Source: CAZJHX01 sp964545715 (GTDB taxonomy: Bacteria; Myxococcota_A; UBA9042; GCA-2863065). From it: a stretch of DNA of 64,000 nt. Both the position numbers and the translations under genes were made by a program. Shown here piece after piece: positions 35,307 through 44,639 of the stretch (position 1 is its first letter; every line of letters begins with the position of its first letter). Under the pieces are notes generated by a model. It searched no databases and was not told the origin of the DNA. It saw only the letters and a program-made list of their open reading frames with translations. Location of the stretch: assembly GCA_964545715.1 (NCBI GenBank), contig CAZJHX010000024.1:1-64000 (forward strand). The letters run 5' to 3'.

Positions 35307-37400
35307 TCACCATGTCGATATGACGGCAGCGTCTCGCGCATAGCTGCGCCATGCAAGTGGGTACCAGATGTCCCAATACTCCCAGGTCTCGGCGCTCAGC
35401 CCGGGCTCGTAGATGCGGGTGACCTCCAGCAGCGCCTCGTCGGCTTGGATGGGGTCGATGCCTTTTTGAAGCTGCAGCTCCGGCAGCTCGACCCACGTCT
35501 CGGCGCCGTCGCCCACCATGATCCACTGCGGAAAGTAGAAGCCGTTGCCGGTCAGCAGCTTCACCATGTTCATGGTCGGCTCCACGCTCGGCTTGGCGTC
35601 CCACGCGACCAGATCGTTGAAGAAGGACAGCCCCGGTTCGGAGGCCATGAGCTCCGGGAATGTCAGCATCGGCCCCACATCCAGCGCCTGGATGCCGGCC
35701 GCAAACGCCGGCTGGCCCGGGCCCGCAAAGCCGACGACGGCAGCCAGATCACCGCCGAACTCGGGCGCCCACTCCAAATCCCAGCCTTGACCGTCCCAGC
35801 GCAGCATCACCCCGCGCTCGCCCACGGCGTAGTTGATGCCGTCCGCCGTCGTGGTGATCGCCAGCAGGCGCTCGTCCGTCGGCGTTGCGACCCCCACAAG
35901 CGGTCCATCGGCGGGCCCACGCAGCACCGTGCCGCCGTCGCCGGCGATCCACACGTTGCCCAGACTTGTGCCATGAACGGCATGCAGCGGAGCCACGGTG
36001 GGCAGCGGCGAGGCCGTCCAGACGTCGCCCTCCAGACGATGAAGCAGCGCGTCATCGCCCACCGCCAGCGCCACGCCCGAGTCAGACATCCACACGCCGC
36101 GCAGCGTCGTCTGCGGCGCCCCGTCCAGGGTTTGCCAGCCGGCCTCCGTACGCCGCAGCGCGACATGGTCACCGACCGCGATCGCGTGGTTCGGCGACGA
36201 GCCCCAGACCGCATTCAGATCCGCCTGCGTTCCAGTGTCCTCCGCCGTCCAGACGACCGCGTTGAAGGACAGCGCCGTGCCTGCATCGCCGACAACCAGC
36301 GCATGCCCGTCGTCTGCGCCCCACACTCCGTTGAGGTCCGCCTTGGTCGGGCTGAACTGTGGGAACCAGGCCCCCAGCGCGCGATGCGCGATCAAGCCGC
36401 CCTGTCCGACCGCCCAAACGTCCTGCGGTCCCGTGCCCCACATCGCGTGCACGTCGCGGTAGATGCCCGCCGCCTCCACGTTCCACAGCCCGTCTTGATA
36501 GGTCGCCACCCGGTCGGCCTGCACCAGGTCCACGCCCCAGACGTGCGTGCGGCTGATCGCGTACTCACCGCCCCGCGCCTCGGCCTGAAAGTGATAGGTC
36601 ACGCCCTCCAGGTCGCCGGTAAACGCTGTCGGCTGGCGCGGCAGATCCAGCCGATCCAGGCCCGCCGCCTCCAGCGTCTCCAGCGCCAGATACCCGTCGG
36701 CGCCGAAGTCCAGCGCCACCTTCAGCTGCACGTCGGTCGGCTCCGCGATGCCCGTCCACGGGTCCACATATTCGGTCGGCGCGTCGTGCAGCCGCACCGG
36801 CACCGTCCGCGTGCGCGGGATGTCCAGCGTGATGTCGATGCCGTCGATCACGGTGTCGGGCATGGCGTGGATGTTGCGGTACACGCCCATGGCCAGCGGC
36901 GTGAAGGTGTTCCACGGATCAAACGGCAGGCGCACGATGCCGCCCACACACACGATCGTCTTGTCGCCCGGGAAGACGGTCATCGACCACGTCCCGTCCG
37001 CCTTGGCCCACGTCGACTGGAAGGCCTGGTCAAAGGGCTTGGCCGTCGTCGCCTGGCAGTACACCCATGGCTCGCCCGCATCCGGCGTGCACACCGGGTC
37101 CACCGCACCGGCCTGATAACCGCACTTGTATCCATCTGGGCAGTCCGCGCTCTGCAGGCACTTTGCGGCGCACTGCGCGCCCTGGCTGGTGGGGTCGATG
37201 CACTCGTACCCATCGCCCCCGTCCTCGCCAACACAGTCCTCGGCCACATCGCACGGCGCGCAGTTGGCGGTCTCGCCCGGATCCTTGCCCAGCTCCGCCG
37301 CCTCGTCACATGTGATCGGCGGGATGATCACGTATTTGCCGATCCCCTGCACGGTGCCGCTCAGCTCCGGCCACAGCGGCTGCTCAGTCTCGGGGGGCAC
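35307..37400 (-). CDS. Downstream half of a split IPT/TIG lipoprotein: Cys-rich + propeller region
   Basis: 697 residues counted from GTG 37400. It has no signal peptide although the contents look extracellular. There is an N-terminal cysteine-rich segment (CAPCDVAEDC, CAAKCLQSADCPDGYKC), then beta domains. A propeller-like region follows (about 310-560) with repeated MWGTGPQDVWAVGQGG, GVWGADDGHALVVGD and AVWGSSPNHAIAVGD motifs common in Myxococcota surface proteins. It is in exactly the same frame as the IPT/TIG gene upstream, separated by TGA and six glycine codons. I therefore read it as the second half of one protein, made either by read-through, or lost by mutation, or split by a sequence error. 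Independent reinitiation at GTG is the alternative. Confidence 0.7.
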   Translation of the reverse strand: MPPETEQPLWPELSGTVQGIGKYVIIPPITCDEAAELGKDPGETANCAPCDVAEDCVGEDGGDGYECIDPTSQGAQCAAKCLQSADCPDGYKCGYQAGAVDPVCTPDAGEPWVYCQATTAKPFDQAFQSTWAKADGTWSMTVFPGDKTIVCVGGIVRLPFDPWNTFTPLAMGVYRNIHAMPDTVIDGIDITLDIPRTRTVPVRLHDAPTEYVDPWTGIAEPTDVQLKVALDFGADGYLALETLEAAGLDRLDLPRQPTAFTGDLEGVTYHFQAEARGGEYAISRTHVWGVDLVQADRVATYQDGLWNVEAAGIYRDVHAMWGTGPQDVWAVGQGGLIAHRALGAWFPQFSPTKADLNGVWGADDGHALVVGDAGTALSFNAVVWTAEDTGTQADLNAVWGSSPNHAIAVGDHVALRRTEAGWQTLDGAPQTTLRGVWMSDSGVALAVGDDALLHRLEGDVWTASPLPTVAPLHAVHGTSLGNVWIAGDGGTVLRGPADGPLVGVATPTDERLLAITTTADGINYAVGERGVMLRWDGQGWDLEWAPEFGGDLAAVVGFAGPGQPAFAAGIQALDVGPMLTFPELMASEPGLSFFNDLVAWDAKPSVEPTMNMVKLLTGNGFYFPQWIMVGDGAETWVELPELQLQKGIDPIQADEALLEVTRIYEPGLSAETWEYWDIWYPLAWRSYARDAAVISTW

Positions 37401-37421
37401 GCCCCCGCCGCCGCCACCTCA
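37398..37421 (-). other. In-frame TGA + Gly6 linker + GC hairpin joining two ORFs
   Basis: Reading down the minus strand: CAA TGA GGT GGC GGC GGC GGG GGC GTG. The stop at 37419-37421 interrupts a frame that otherwise continues for 700 codons. CGGGGGC and GCCCCCG just downstream can pair as a tight hairpin (about 37391-37406). Confidence 0.75.
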
Positions 37422-38969
37422 TTGGTCGGGCCAGACCAGGTGCAGCGTCACGTTCTCGGCGTCGTAGGCAAACACGGTCGCTGTGCTGTGCATGCTCTTG
37501 GCGGCCGTCACCAACTGCTGTCCGTCCAGCCCGGGACCGCTGAACGTGATCTGTCCGCGATAGTCGGTCAGGCCCTGGTACGGCGTGCTCGGATCGTCGC
37601 CCAGCATGACGAACACGCCCTCGATCGGCTCGGGGATCGGGCACCAGCACAGCACCGTCACGTTCAACGCGCCGTCGATCGGCGGTCCCGACGAGCCGCC
37701 CCACGCCGAGCGCGGGTCAAAGTAGCTGTAGGCCGCGCGCGCGTTGAGCTTCAACAGCCCCTGCACCACGCCAACGTCGACCACCCCGCCCTTGATGGCC
37801 TGCGGGGTCCGCGCCTGGATCTCCGTGGTCGACACCACCGTTGATTCGGCCTCCATCGCCCCGAACTGTGCCGTCGCCAGCTGGCCGAATCCGGCGCCGT
37901 ACACCGAGACCAGCGTGTCGCCCGCAATGGCGCCGTACCCGGGCGTCACCGCGTAGATCTCCGGCCCGTCCGGCGGGATGTAGGTAAAGCCGCCCACCAG
38001 GACGTCATGCCCGTCGTCGGTCTGCACCCGCACGTCCGCCGCGCCCGGACTACCCGGCGGCAGCGTCACCTTGATGAGCCCCTCGCCGGCCGAGAGGATC
38101 GTGGCCGGCAGGGCGCCCACCCGCACCTCGGTGGCCCCGTCCAGTCGCTGGCCCGTGATCGTCAGCTGCCCGCCGCCGGCCGGATCCTCGGTTTTGGGAC
38201 CCACCGCATGGATCCGCGGCAGTCCATCAGCCAAGCCGATGGGCCCTGAAGGCGGCGACTCGCGCACGAAGGCGTCGTCCAGGCGCGCCACATCCCACGG
38301 CGTGGCCACGATCACGTCATCCAAGCCCGGGCTCCCGGGCGGTGTGATCGCCGCGATCGTTTCACCGTCGATGATCGTGATGTTGATCGCCAGTCGCCCG
38401 CCGAACAGCAGCGCCGTGCCCTCGACAAAGCCCTTGCCGTAGACCAGCACCGGCTCGCCGCCGTCCGCACGCCCGGACTGCGGCTCGACGGCGGTGATCG
38501 CCAGCGCGTCCTCGTACAAGAAGCCGTCCGCCATAGTGGTGCGCGCGCCCTCTTTGGGCTCGTGGATCTCCACATCGACCATGCCCGCGGCGTGCGGCGG
38601 GGAGAACGCGTGAATCACCACCGGCGAGTGCACGATGACCTGCGTTGCCGGCACGCCGTCAAACGTCACGATCAGCCCCTCTTCAAAGCCCTGGCCCTTG
38701 ATCACGACCAGCTCATGGCCGGCCGTTCGCCCGGTCACCGGCTCCAGCTTGTCGATGGAGAACCACGCGGGCGGCAGTCCGGGATCGGGCTCGACGGGCG
38801 TCCCCTGCTCGGGGTCCGGCTCCGCGATCGGCGGCTGCGTCGGCGGCGGTTGGGTTGGCGGCGGCTCCTCGGCGGGGGCATCACCGATGCGGGTCGGGCC
38901 CGAAGCCACGCAACCGCATACGAACACGCCGACTGCTGCCAGCCAGCGCACACTACGCCCTATTGTCAT
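37419..38969 (-). CDS. IPT/TIG-repeat lipoprotein (upstream half)
   Basis: 516 residues. GGAGGAAAT lies directly before ATG 38969, one of the best ribosome-binding sites in the window. The lipobox is VCGC, then a Pro/Glu linker (about 30-70). At least four IPT/TIG beta domains follow (about 70-155, 155-240, 250-335, 340-415): KLEPVTGRTAGHELVVIKGQGF, AVEPQSGRADGGEPVLVYGKGF, AVGPKTEDPAGGGQLTITGQRL, AVTPGYGAIAGDTLVSVYGAGF. A carboxypeptidase-regulatory-like domain follows (about 430-510). It ends at TGA 37419, beyond which the same frame continues for nearly 700 codons. It is probably an adhesion or cell-surface protein. Confidence 0.9.
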   Translation of the reverse strand: MTIGRSVRWLAAVGVFVCGCVASGPTRIGDAPAEEPPPTQPPPTQPPIAEPDPEQGTPVEPDPGLPPAWFSIDKLEPVTGRTAGHELVVIKGQGFEEGLIVTFDGVPATQVIVHSPVVIHAFSPPHAAGMVDVEIHEPKEGARTTMADGFLYEDALAITAVEPQSGRADGGEPVLVYGKGFVEGTALLFGGRLAINITIIDGETIAAITPPGSPGLDDVIVATPWDVARLDDAFVRESPPSGPIGLADGLPRIHAVGPKTEDPAGGGQLTITGQRLDGATEVRVGALPATILSAGEGLIKVTLPPGSPGAADVRVQTDDGHDVLVGGFTYIPPDGPEIYAVTPGYGAIAGDTLVSVYGAGFGQLATAQFGAMEAESTVVSTTEIQARTPQAIKGGVVDVGVVQGLLKLNARAAYSYFDPRSAWGGSSGPPIDGALNVTVLCWCPIPEPIEGVFVMLGDDPSTPYQGLTDYRGQITFSGPGLDGQQLVTAAKSMHSTATVFAYDAENVTLHLVWPDQ

Positions 38970-39038
38970 ATTTCCTCCACCGGATGCCCCGCCCCAGGCA
39001 GCGCCATCTTAGCAGATTTCGCCTGCGAAGCGGCGCCC

Positions 39039-41240
39039 TTAATACGGGCCGAGCTCGGTCAGTAGCGCGCTGAGAAAGGCGTGCACGTCGGGCTGTTTCG
39101 GCACCCGGAAGCGGGCACTGGTCTGGCCGCGGCCCACCTTGATGGTGACCGCGTCGTCCGGTGCTGACGTAAACATGTCCTCGTCCGTGGTGTCGTCCCC
39201 AATCGCAACGACCAGCGCGTCCTCCGGCACCAGCTCGGCCTGCGACATCAGCCACCGCATCACCTGGCCCTTGTTGGCCTCCACGGCGCGCACCTCGATG
39301 ACTTTACGGCCTGTCAGCACCTGCGCGGGCAGATTGGCCAGCGCCGACTGCAGCTCCACGACCAGGCGCCGCGACTGGTACTCGGCAAACAGGCGCGGGG
39401 CCAGCCGATAGTGCCAGGTGGCGCCGAAGCGCTTGTGCTCCACCACCGTGCCCGGTGTGCGGGTCGAGAAGTCCTCCATCAGCCGGGCAGCGACCGGATA
39501 CCAGCTGTCGCGATCGCTGTGCACCCGGACCTCCCACGGTGCCGGCAACGGACCCCGGAACTCCCCGCCGTGCTCGGCCGCCAGGCAGATGTCCAGGCCC
39601 GCAGTCTGCGCCTCTAGAAACGCGGCGTCCCGCCCGCTGACGATGCAGATCGTGCAGCGCGGGTGGGCGGCCAGCTGCTTGAGCGTCTCGGCCAGCTCGT
39701 CCGTCATGCGCGCGTCCGGCGGGTCCTGCACAATGGCCGCCAGCGTGCCGTCAAAGTCCAGCATCAGCAGCACGGGTCGCCCATCCGCCGCCTGCATCGC
39801 GCGCCGCGCGGAGGGACGGCGGACCACAGCTTCTTCCGCGGACGCGGCGCGGTCGAGCTCGTCCATGAACGACATCGCCCACTCGGTGGCGGTGTAGCGC
39901 CGCAGCTGGGCAGCCATCGGCTTGTGCCGGCGGATCCGCTCGGCTTTGGACATGACCAGCGCATCCCGCAGCTGATCTGCGGTCCGGGTGACGTCCCACG
40001 GGTTGATGCGCATGGCGTGGGGCAGCACCGATGCGGACCCGGCGAACTCGCTGAGGCACACCAGGCCGGGATCAGCGTCGTCCTGCGCCGCGATGTACTC
40101 GTGCGCGACCAGGTTCATCCCGTCGCGCTTGCTCGTGACGAGCAACACGTCGGCCACCCGGTACAGCATCAGCAGCTCTTCCAGCGGCAGGCTGGTGAAC
40201 ATGTAGTTGACCGGCACGTAGCCCGGGCTGCCGAAGCGCCCGTTGATGGCGCCCACCAACTGCTCGACCTCCTGGCGCAGGCGCACGTACTCCGGGACGC
40301 CCGTGCGGCTCGGCACGGCCAGCTGCAGCAGCTGAACGCGACCTTGAAGCTTTGGATGGCGCTCCAGCATCGCTCGAAACGCCTGCAGCTTGAGGTCGAT
40401 GCCCTTGGTGTAGTCCAGGCGATCGACGCCCAGAATGACCTTCTCCAGGTGTGTCCGCTCGGTGAACTCGGCCGCGGCCTCTACCACCGAGGCCTCAGCC
40501 GCTCCATCGGCGTATCGGGCGGTGTCGATCGCGACCGGGAACACGCCCAGGCGGCACTGATGACCGTCCTCGCGCTCCACGACGATGCCGCTGGACTCCA
40601 GCCCCAGTATGACGCGCGCCGCCGCGGCGAAGTGGCGCAGGTAGTCGTAGTCGTGGAAGCCGAGCAGGTTGGCGTGCAGCATCCCGTTGAGCAGCTCATT
40701 ACGCACCGGCACCTGCCGAAACAGCTCGGACGACGGAAACGGCACGTGCAAAAAGAGCCCGGTCAGCAGATCCGGCCGGCGCTTGCGAAGCAGCTCCGGC
40801 AGCAGAAAGAAGTGAAAGTCGTGAATCCACACGCGCGCGCCCTGCGGCGCCAGTTCGAACACGGCCTCGGCAAAGATCTGGTTTACCGCCCGATACGCCG
40901 TCCACGCCGCGTCGTCGAAGCGCGCCAGGTGCTGCTCGTAGTGCAGCATGGGCCACAGCACGTCGTTGCAAAGGCCGTTGTAGTACTTGTCGTACAGCTC
41001 CGGATCCAAGAAAACCGGCTGCGGTTTCAGCCGATCCTCTTTGGGCAGGCGCGCCACCGCGCGGTCCCAGGCGCCGCGATCGACCGTTGACGGCATGGAC
41101 CCGATCCAGGTCGCTTCGCCGTCAAAACGCACGCCGCGTACAGCGTTGACGAGCCCCCCCGAGGCGACCTGAAGTGCCTCCGTTTTCGCGTCGAATTGGA
41201 AGGGAAGGCGATTGCTGACTATGATCGTCTCCGCTTTCAT
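39039..41240 (-). CDS. otsA-otsB: Bifunctional trehalose-6-phosphate synthase / trehalose-6-phosphatase
   Basis: 733 residues. Residues 1-460 are an OtsA (GT20) domain that makes trehalose 6-phosphate from UDP-glucose and glucose 6-phosphate: VSNRLP, GGLVNAV, WIHDFHFFLLP, LGVDRLDYTKGI, SKRDGMNLVAHEY. Residues about 485-733 are an OtsB HAD phosphatase: LMLDFDGTLA, IVSGRDAAFL, AEHGGEFRG, GDDTTDEDMF. The fusion makes trehalose in one polypeptide. ATG 41240 follows AGGTGG by 8 bases. Its 5' end overlaps that of the divergent GH15 gene. Pgi and this enzyme both use glucose 6-phosphate but are not adjacent. Confidence 0.97.
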   Translation of the reverse strand: MKAETIIVSNRLPFQFDAKTEALQVASGGLVNAVRGVRFDGEATWIGSMPSTVDRGAWDRAVARLPKEDRLKPQPVFLDPELYDKYYNGLCNDVLWPMLHYEQHLARFDDAAWTAYRAVNQIFAEAVFELAPQGARVWIHDFHFFLLPELLRKRRPDLLTGLFLHVPFPSSELFRQVPVRNELLNGMLHANLLGFHDYDYLRHFAAAARVILGLESSGIVVEREDGHQCRLGVFPVAIDTARYADGAAEASVVEAAAEFTERTHLEKVILGVDRLDYTKGIDLKLQAFRAMLERHPKLQGRVQLLQLAVPSRTGVPEYVRLRQEVEQLVGAINGRFGSPGYVPVNYMFTSLPLEELLMLYRVADVLLVTSKRDGMNLVAHEYIAAQDDADPGLVCLSEFAGSASVLPHAMRINPWDVTRTADQLRDALVMSKAERIRRHKPMAAQLRRYTATEWAMSFMDELDRAASAEEAVVRRPSARRAMQAADGRPVLLMLDFDGTLAAIVQDPPDARMTDELAETLKQLAAHPRCTICIVSGRDAAFLEAQTAGLDICLAAEHGGEFRGPLPAPWEVRVHSDRDSWYPVAARLMEDFSTRTPGTVVEHKRFGATWHYRLAPRLFAEYQSRRLVVELQSALANLPAQVLTGRKVIEVRAVEANKGQVMRWLMSQAELVPEDALVVAIGDDTTDEDMFTSAPDDAVTIKVGRGQTSARFRVPKQPDVHAFLSALLTELGPY

Positions 41241-43083
41241 GATCACACCACCTGCCCATCGTTACGATATCGGAGTCATCGGCAACTGTGCCTACATGGC
41301 ACACATCGACTCCCGCGCCAACATCCAGTGGCTTTGCTGGCCGCGGTTTGACAGCCCATTCTTGTTCGGCACGCTGCTGGATGAGGACAAGGGAGGCGGC
41401 TTTTCTATCGAGCCGTGTGCCGAAGCCACCAGCCGCCAGTACTACATCGCCAACACCAATGTGCTGGTGACGGAGTTCGACTGCGAGGACGGCCGCTTCC
41501 GCGTCATCGACTTCGCACCGCGCTTTGTGCAGTACGAGCGCGACTACAAGCCGCTGATGCTGATGCGAAAGATCGAGCGTCTGGAGGGCACGCCGCAAGT
41601 ACGGGTGCGCTGCCGGCCGCGCGGCGATTACGGCGAGGTGACGCCGGCGCCGCAGATGGGGTCCAGCCACATTCGCTATCCAGGCCTGGGCCAGGCGGTG
41701 CGGCTGACGACCGACGTGCCGCTGACCCGCGTGCTGGACGAGACGCCGTTCAAGCTGACGGGCGACCGCGCGTGCTGCCTGACGTATGGGGTGCCCCTCG
41801 AGGGTCCACTGGCCAGCACGCTGGATCGCTTTCTGCGCGCCACGGTGCGCTACTGGCGCGCCTGGGTCGAGGACTGCACGGTGCCCAACTTCGCGCAGGA
41901 CCCGGTCATTCGCAGCGCGCTGGTGCTGAAGATGCACCAGTACCAGGACACCGGCGCCATCATCGCGGCGGGCACGACAAGCCTGCCCGAGTCGCCAGGG
42001 TCGACGCGCAACTGGGACTACCGCTATTGCTGGCTGCGCGACACCTTCTACACGCTGTCCGCGTTCGACCACATCGGGCACTTCGAGGAGATGAAGAAGT
42101 TTGCCGACTGGGTGCAGAACCTGGTCAGCGGCCAGGTCACCCACGTTCAGCCGGTGTACGCCATCGACGGCGCGTCGGCGCTGGTCGAGCGGGAGCTGCC
42201 GCTGGCGGGGTATCGCGGAGAGCAGCCGGTGCGGGTCGGCAACCAGGCCTACGATCACATCCAAAACGACGTGTACGGCCAGATCCTGTTGAGCTTGCTA
42301 CCGTTGTACACGGACCGCCGCTTTGTGGCGTCCGAGCGCCTGAGCGACACCGGGCTCGTGGAGTCCATGCTCACGCGCATCGAAGAGACGATGGACACCG
42401 AGGACGCCGGGCTGTGGGAGCTGCGCGGCATGGCCTGGAAGCACACGTACACGTTCTTGTTCCACTGGGCGGGCGCCAACGCGGCGCGCCAGATCGCCGT
42501 GGAGCTGAGCGACGACGCTCTGGAGGCTCGCGCCATCACCGTGGCCTGGGCGGCCGCCGCCCAGATCGAGGCGACGTACAGCGAAGAGCTGGGCACCTAC
42601 GGCCACGCGATCGGCAGCAGCCACATGGACGCCAGCACGCTGCAGCTGATCAGCATGGGCTATCTGGACCCGACGGGTGAGCGCGCCAAAAAACTACTGG
42701 AAGTGGTCGAGGACAAGCTGGTCGTCAAGCCGGGCTTCTTGTATCGCTACAATCACGCGGACGACTTCGGCCTGCCCGAGGTGGCGTTTGTCGTGTGTGG
42801 CTTCTGGTACGTGGACGCGCTGGCCTGCGTGGGTCGCGTGGACGACGCGATCGCCGCGCTGGAGAACATTTTGGCGGCGGCCAATCCGCTGGGTCTCATT
42901 AGCGAGGACGTCGATCCGCGCGACAACAGCCAGTGGGGCAACTTTCCGCAGACCTACAGCCATGTGGGCGTGATCAACACGGCCTTCCGCATCGCCCAGC
43001 GCTTGGAGCAGCCTCGCTTTCTGGCCACCGGCGGCGGTCCACGCGGCGACGAATCCGAGCTGCGCCGCCGGCGCATACGCTGA
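41221..43083 (+). CDS. GH15 family glucoamylase/trehalase-like glycoside hydrolase
   Basis: 620 residues from ATG 41221; the purine run GGGAAGG lies 12 bases upstream. ATG 41239 (MITPPAHRYDIG) is the alternative and better matches the family start. Motifs: DSRANIQWLCWPRFDSP, RNWDYRYCWLRD (substrate binding), GLWELRG (general acid Glu), SEDVDPRDNSQWGNFPQTYS (general base region). These are typical of bacterial GH15 members that hydrolyse alpha-glucans or trehalose. No signal peptide, so cytoplasmic. Head-to-head with trehalose synthesis, which favours a trehalose or glycogen turnover role. Confidence 0.94.
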   Translation: MIVSAFMITPPAHRYDIGVIGNCAYMAHIDSRANIQWLCWPRFDSPFLFGTLLDEDKGGGFSIEPCAEATSRQYYIANTNVLVTEFDCEDGRFRVIDFAPRFVQYERDYKPLMLMRKIERLEGTPQVRVRCRPRGDYGEVTPAPQMGSSHIRYPGLGQAVRLTTDVPLTRVLDETPFKLTGDRACCLTYGVPLEGPLASTLDRFLRATVRYWRAWVEDCTVPNFAQDPVIRSALVLKMHQYQDTGAIIAAGTTSLPESPGSTRNWDYRYCWLRDTFYTLSAFDHIGHFEEMKKFADWVQNLVSGQVTHVQPVYAIDGASALVERELPLAGYRGEQPVRVGNQAYDHIQNDVYGQILLSLLPLYTDRRFVASERLSDTGLVESMLTRIEETMDTEDAGLWELRGMAWKHTYTFLFHWAGANAARQIAVELSDDALEARAITVAWAAAAQIEATYSEELGTYGHAIGSSHMDASTLQLISMGYLDPTGERAKKLLEVVEDKLVVKPGFLYRYNHADDFGLPEVAFVVCGFWYVDALACVGRVDDAIAALENILAAANPLGLISEDVDPRDNSQWGNFPQTYSHVGVINTAFRIAQRLEQPRFLATGGGPRGDESELRRRRIR

Positions 43084-43096
43084 GGCAGTACCCATC

Positions 43097-44635
43097 TTGA
43101 AGTTACGCGTCTTGCTTTTGCTGTTGGTCTTTGGCTGCTCCAACGACACCGAGCGGCTATCGGTGCCGACGGTGCCCCAAAACGACAACGCGGCGGACGC
43201 CTCCGCCGTCGTGGACACCGTGGACGACGTGGCTGAGGACACGGCTGTTGAAGACGTTGCGGCGCCACCCGACACCGCCGACGCGATCGAGGCGGACCCG
43301 GACGCAGCAGAGCCGATCGATACCCCGCCTGAAGAAGAGGACACGGGGCCCCAGAACCCGTGCGACGACGGCAACGACTGCACCACGGACAATTTGATCA
43401 CCCACAACGACGGCACGACCGAGTGCACGCATCCGCCGGTCATCAACTGCTGCGGCGACGGCATCATTGACGAGCTGGAGACGTGCGACGGCAACTGCCC
43501 GGTCAGCTGCAACGACTTCCTCGACTACACCGAGGACACGATGATCGGGTCCCCGGACATCTGCAACGTCACCTGCACGTACAGCGACGCGGGGCTGGAT
43601 ACCGACGGCGACACCCTGACCGACTACCAGGAGGCCACCGATGAGCTGGCGTTTACCGACCTGGCCGTCTTCAACGGGCTGTTGGCGACGATTGGCAAGG
43701 CGCCTGACCAGTTCTTCAGCTCGGCCGACTGCGGCCTGTTTTTCGGCAAGGACTTCGGCGGCATGAGCGGCCTGTTTACCGGCAGCCAGCAGGCCCACCC
43801 GATTTCGGCGGGTTGGAGTTATGCGGCCGGTCTGTCGCCCGAGTACGACGATCCTGCGCACTACGACTTCGAGCCCAATTGGACGCACCACGACAATGTG
43901 GGCGTGCACAACAGCTTTCAGATCCTGTTCTCGGGCAGCGTGCATCTGGATCAGACGGGCACCTGGTGCTTCAGCGTGGACACCGGCGCGGGCGGCTTTG
44001 GTCCGCTGGACATCGCCGGGCGCAAGAACAGCTGCGGGCGGGTCTTCATCGACGCCACGCTGGCGTCCAAGCCGCTGGCCGAGACCGGCTACGGATCCGC
44101 CGCCAGCCCCAACGTCGGCTGCCTTGCATTGGAGGCGGGCGCGCATGATCTCGATATCGGGGCGCGCCACTTCGAGGCTCAGATCTACAAGCCGACGCTG
44201 GACGTGCGGCTGTGCTTTGGCGGCGAGGGCGAGTGCACGCCGGACGCGGCCATCCCGCAGGCGCAGCTGAGGGCGCTGAAGGTCGGCGAGAGCCCGCCGG
44301 ATCCCGTCGATCCGCCCGACCCGGACGAGGGCGCATGCGTGAACGCGGCGGACGCGTCGCTGATCGAGACGCTGGGCGAAAAGGGCCTGGAGGACGCGAT
44401 CACCCCGTGCGGCAGCAAGTGCTTTCTGGCGGGCGACAAGAAGGCGTGTGTGGCGGAGTGCATCGCCTCCGACGTCGGGCTCTCACCCGACTGCGCCGCC
44501 TGTTATGCCGCCACGACGGCGTGTGTGATGGCCAGCTGCGTGACCGCCTGCATCGACGGCGGCGATGACTGCATTCAGTGCATGGCAGACAACGGCTGTC
44601 AGGACGCCTTCCCCGAGTGCAGCGGCCTGCCGTAA
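43097..44635 (+). CDS. Lipoprotein with PA14-like middle and C-terminal Cys module
   Basis: TTG start, 512 residues, lipobox VFGC. There is an acidic Asp/Val/Ala/Pro stalk (about 20-95). A Cys-rich part follows (NPCDDGNDCTTDN, INCCGDGIIDELETC) like the dickkopf/MYXO-CTERM-style repeats of Myxococcota. The middle region (about 195-385: SGLFTGSQQAHP, FSGSVHLDQTGTWCFSVDTGAGG, FIDATLAS, GAHDLDIGARHFE) resembles PA14 carbohydrate-binding domains. The last 95 residues form a ten-cysteine module shared with the protein at 47940. It is probably a surface carbohydrate-binding or adhesion protein. Confidence 0.75.
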   Translation: MKLRVLLLLLVFGCSNDTERLSVPTVPQNDNAADASAVVDTVDDVAEDTAVEDVAAPPDTADAIEADPDAAEPIDTPPEEEDTGPQNPCDDGNDCTTDNLITHNDGTTECTHPPVINCCGDGIIDELETCDGNCPVSCNDFLDYTEDTMIGSPDICNVTCTYSDAGLDTDGDTLTDYQEATDELAFTDLAVFNGLLATIGKAPDQFFSSADCGLFFGKDFGGMSGLFTGSQQAHPISAGWSYAAGLSPEYDDPAHYDFEPNWTHHDNVGVHNSFQILFSGSVHLDQTGTWCFSVDTGAGGFGPLDIAGRKNSCGRVFIDATLASKPLAETGYGSAASPNVGCLALEAGAHDLDIGARHFEAQIYKPTLDVRLCFGGEGECTPDAAIPQAQLRALKVGESPPDPVDPPDPDEGACVNAADASLIETLGEKGLEDAITPCGSKCFLAGDKKACVAECIASDVGLSPDCAACYAATTACVMASCVTACIDGGDDCIQCMADNGCQDAFPECSGLP

Positions 44636-44639
44636 ACCG

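Noticed and set aside
37419..37421. Selenocysteine at the in-frame TGA
   Set aside because: Neighbouring residues (Pro-Asp-Gln, then glycines) do not suggest a redox site and no Sec-machinery gene is present in the window. Read-through, mutation or error is more likely, although the hairpin is noted.
35265..37844. 859-codon plus-strand open frame opposite the split IPT/TIG gene
   Set aside because: Arg/His/Gln-rich mirror of the minus-strand codons with no domain. It crosses the TGA junction only because it lies on the other strand.
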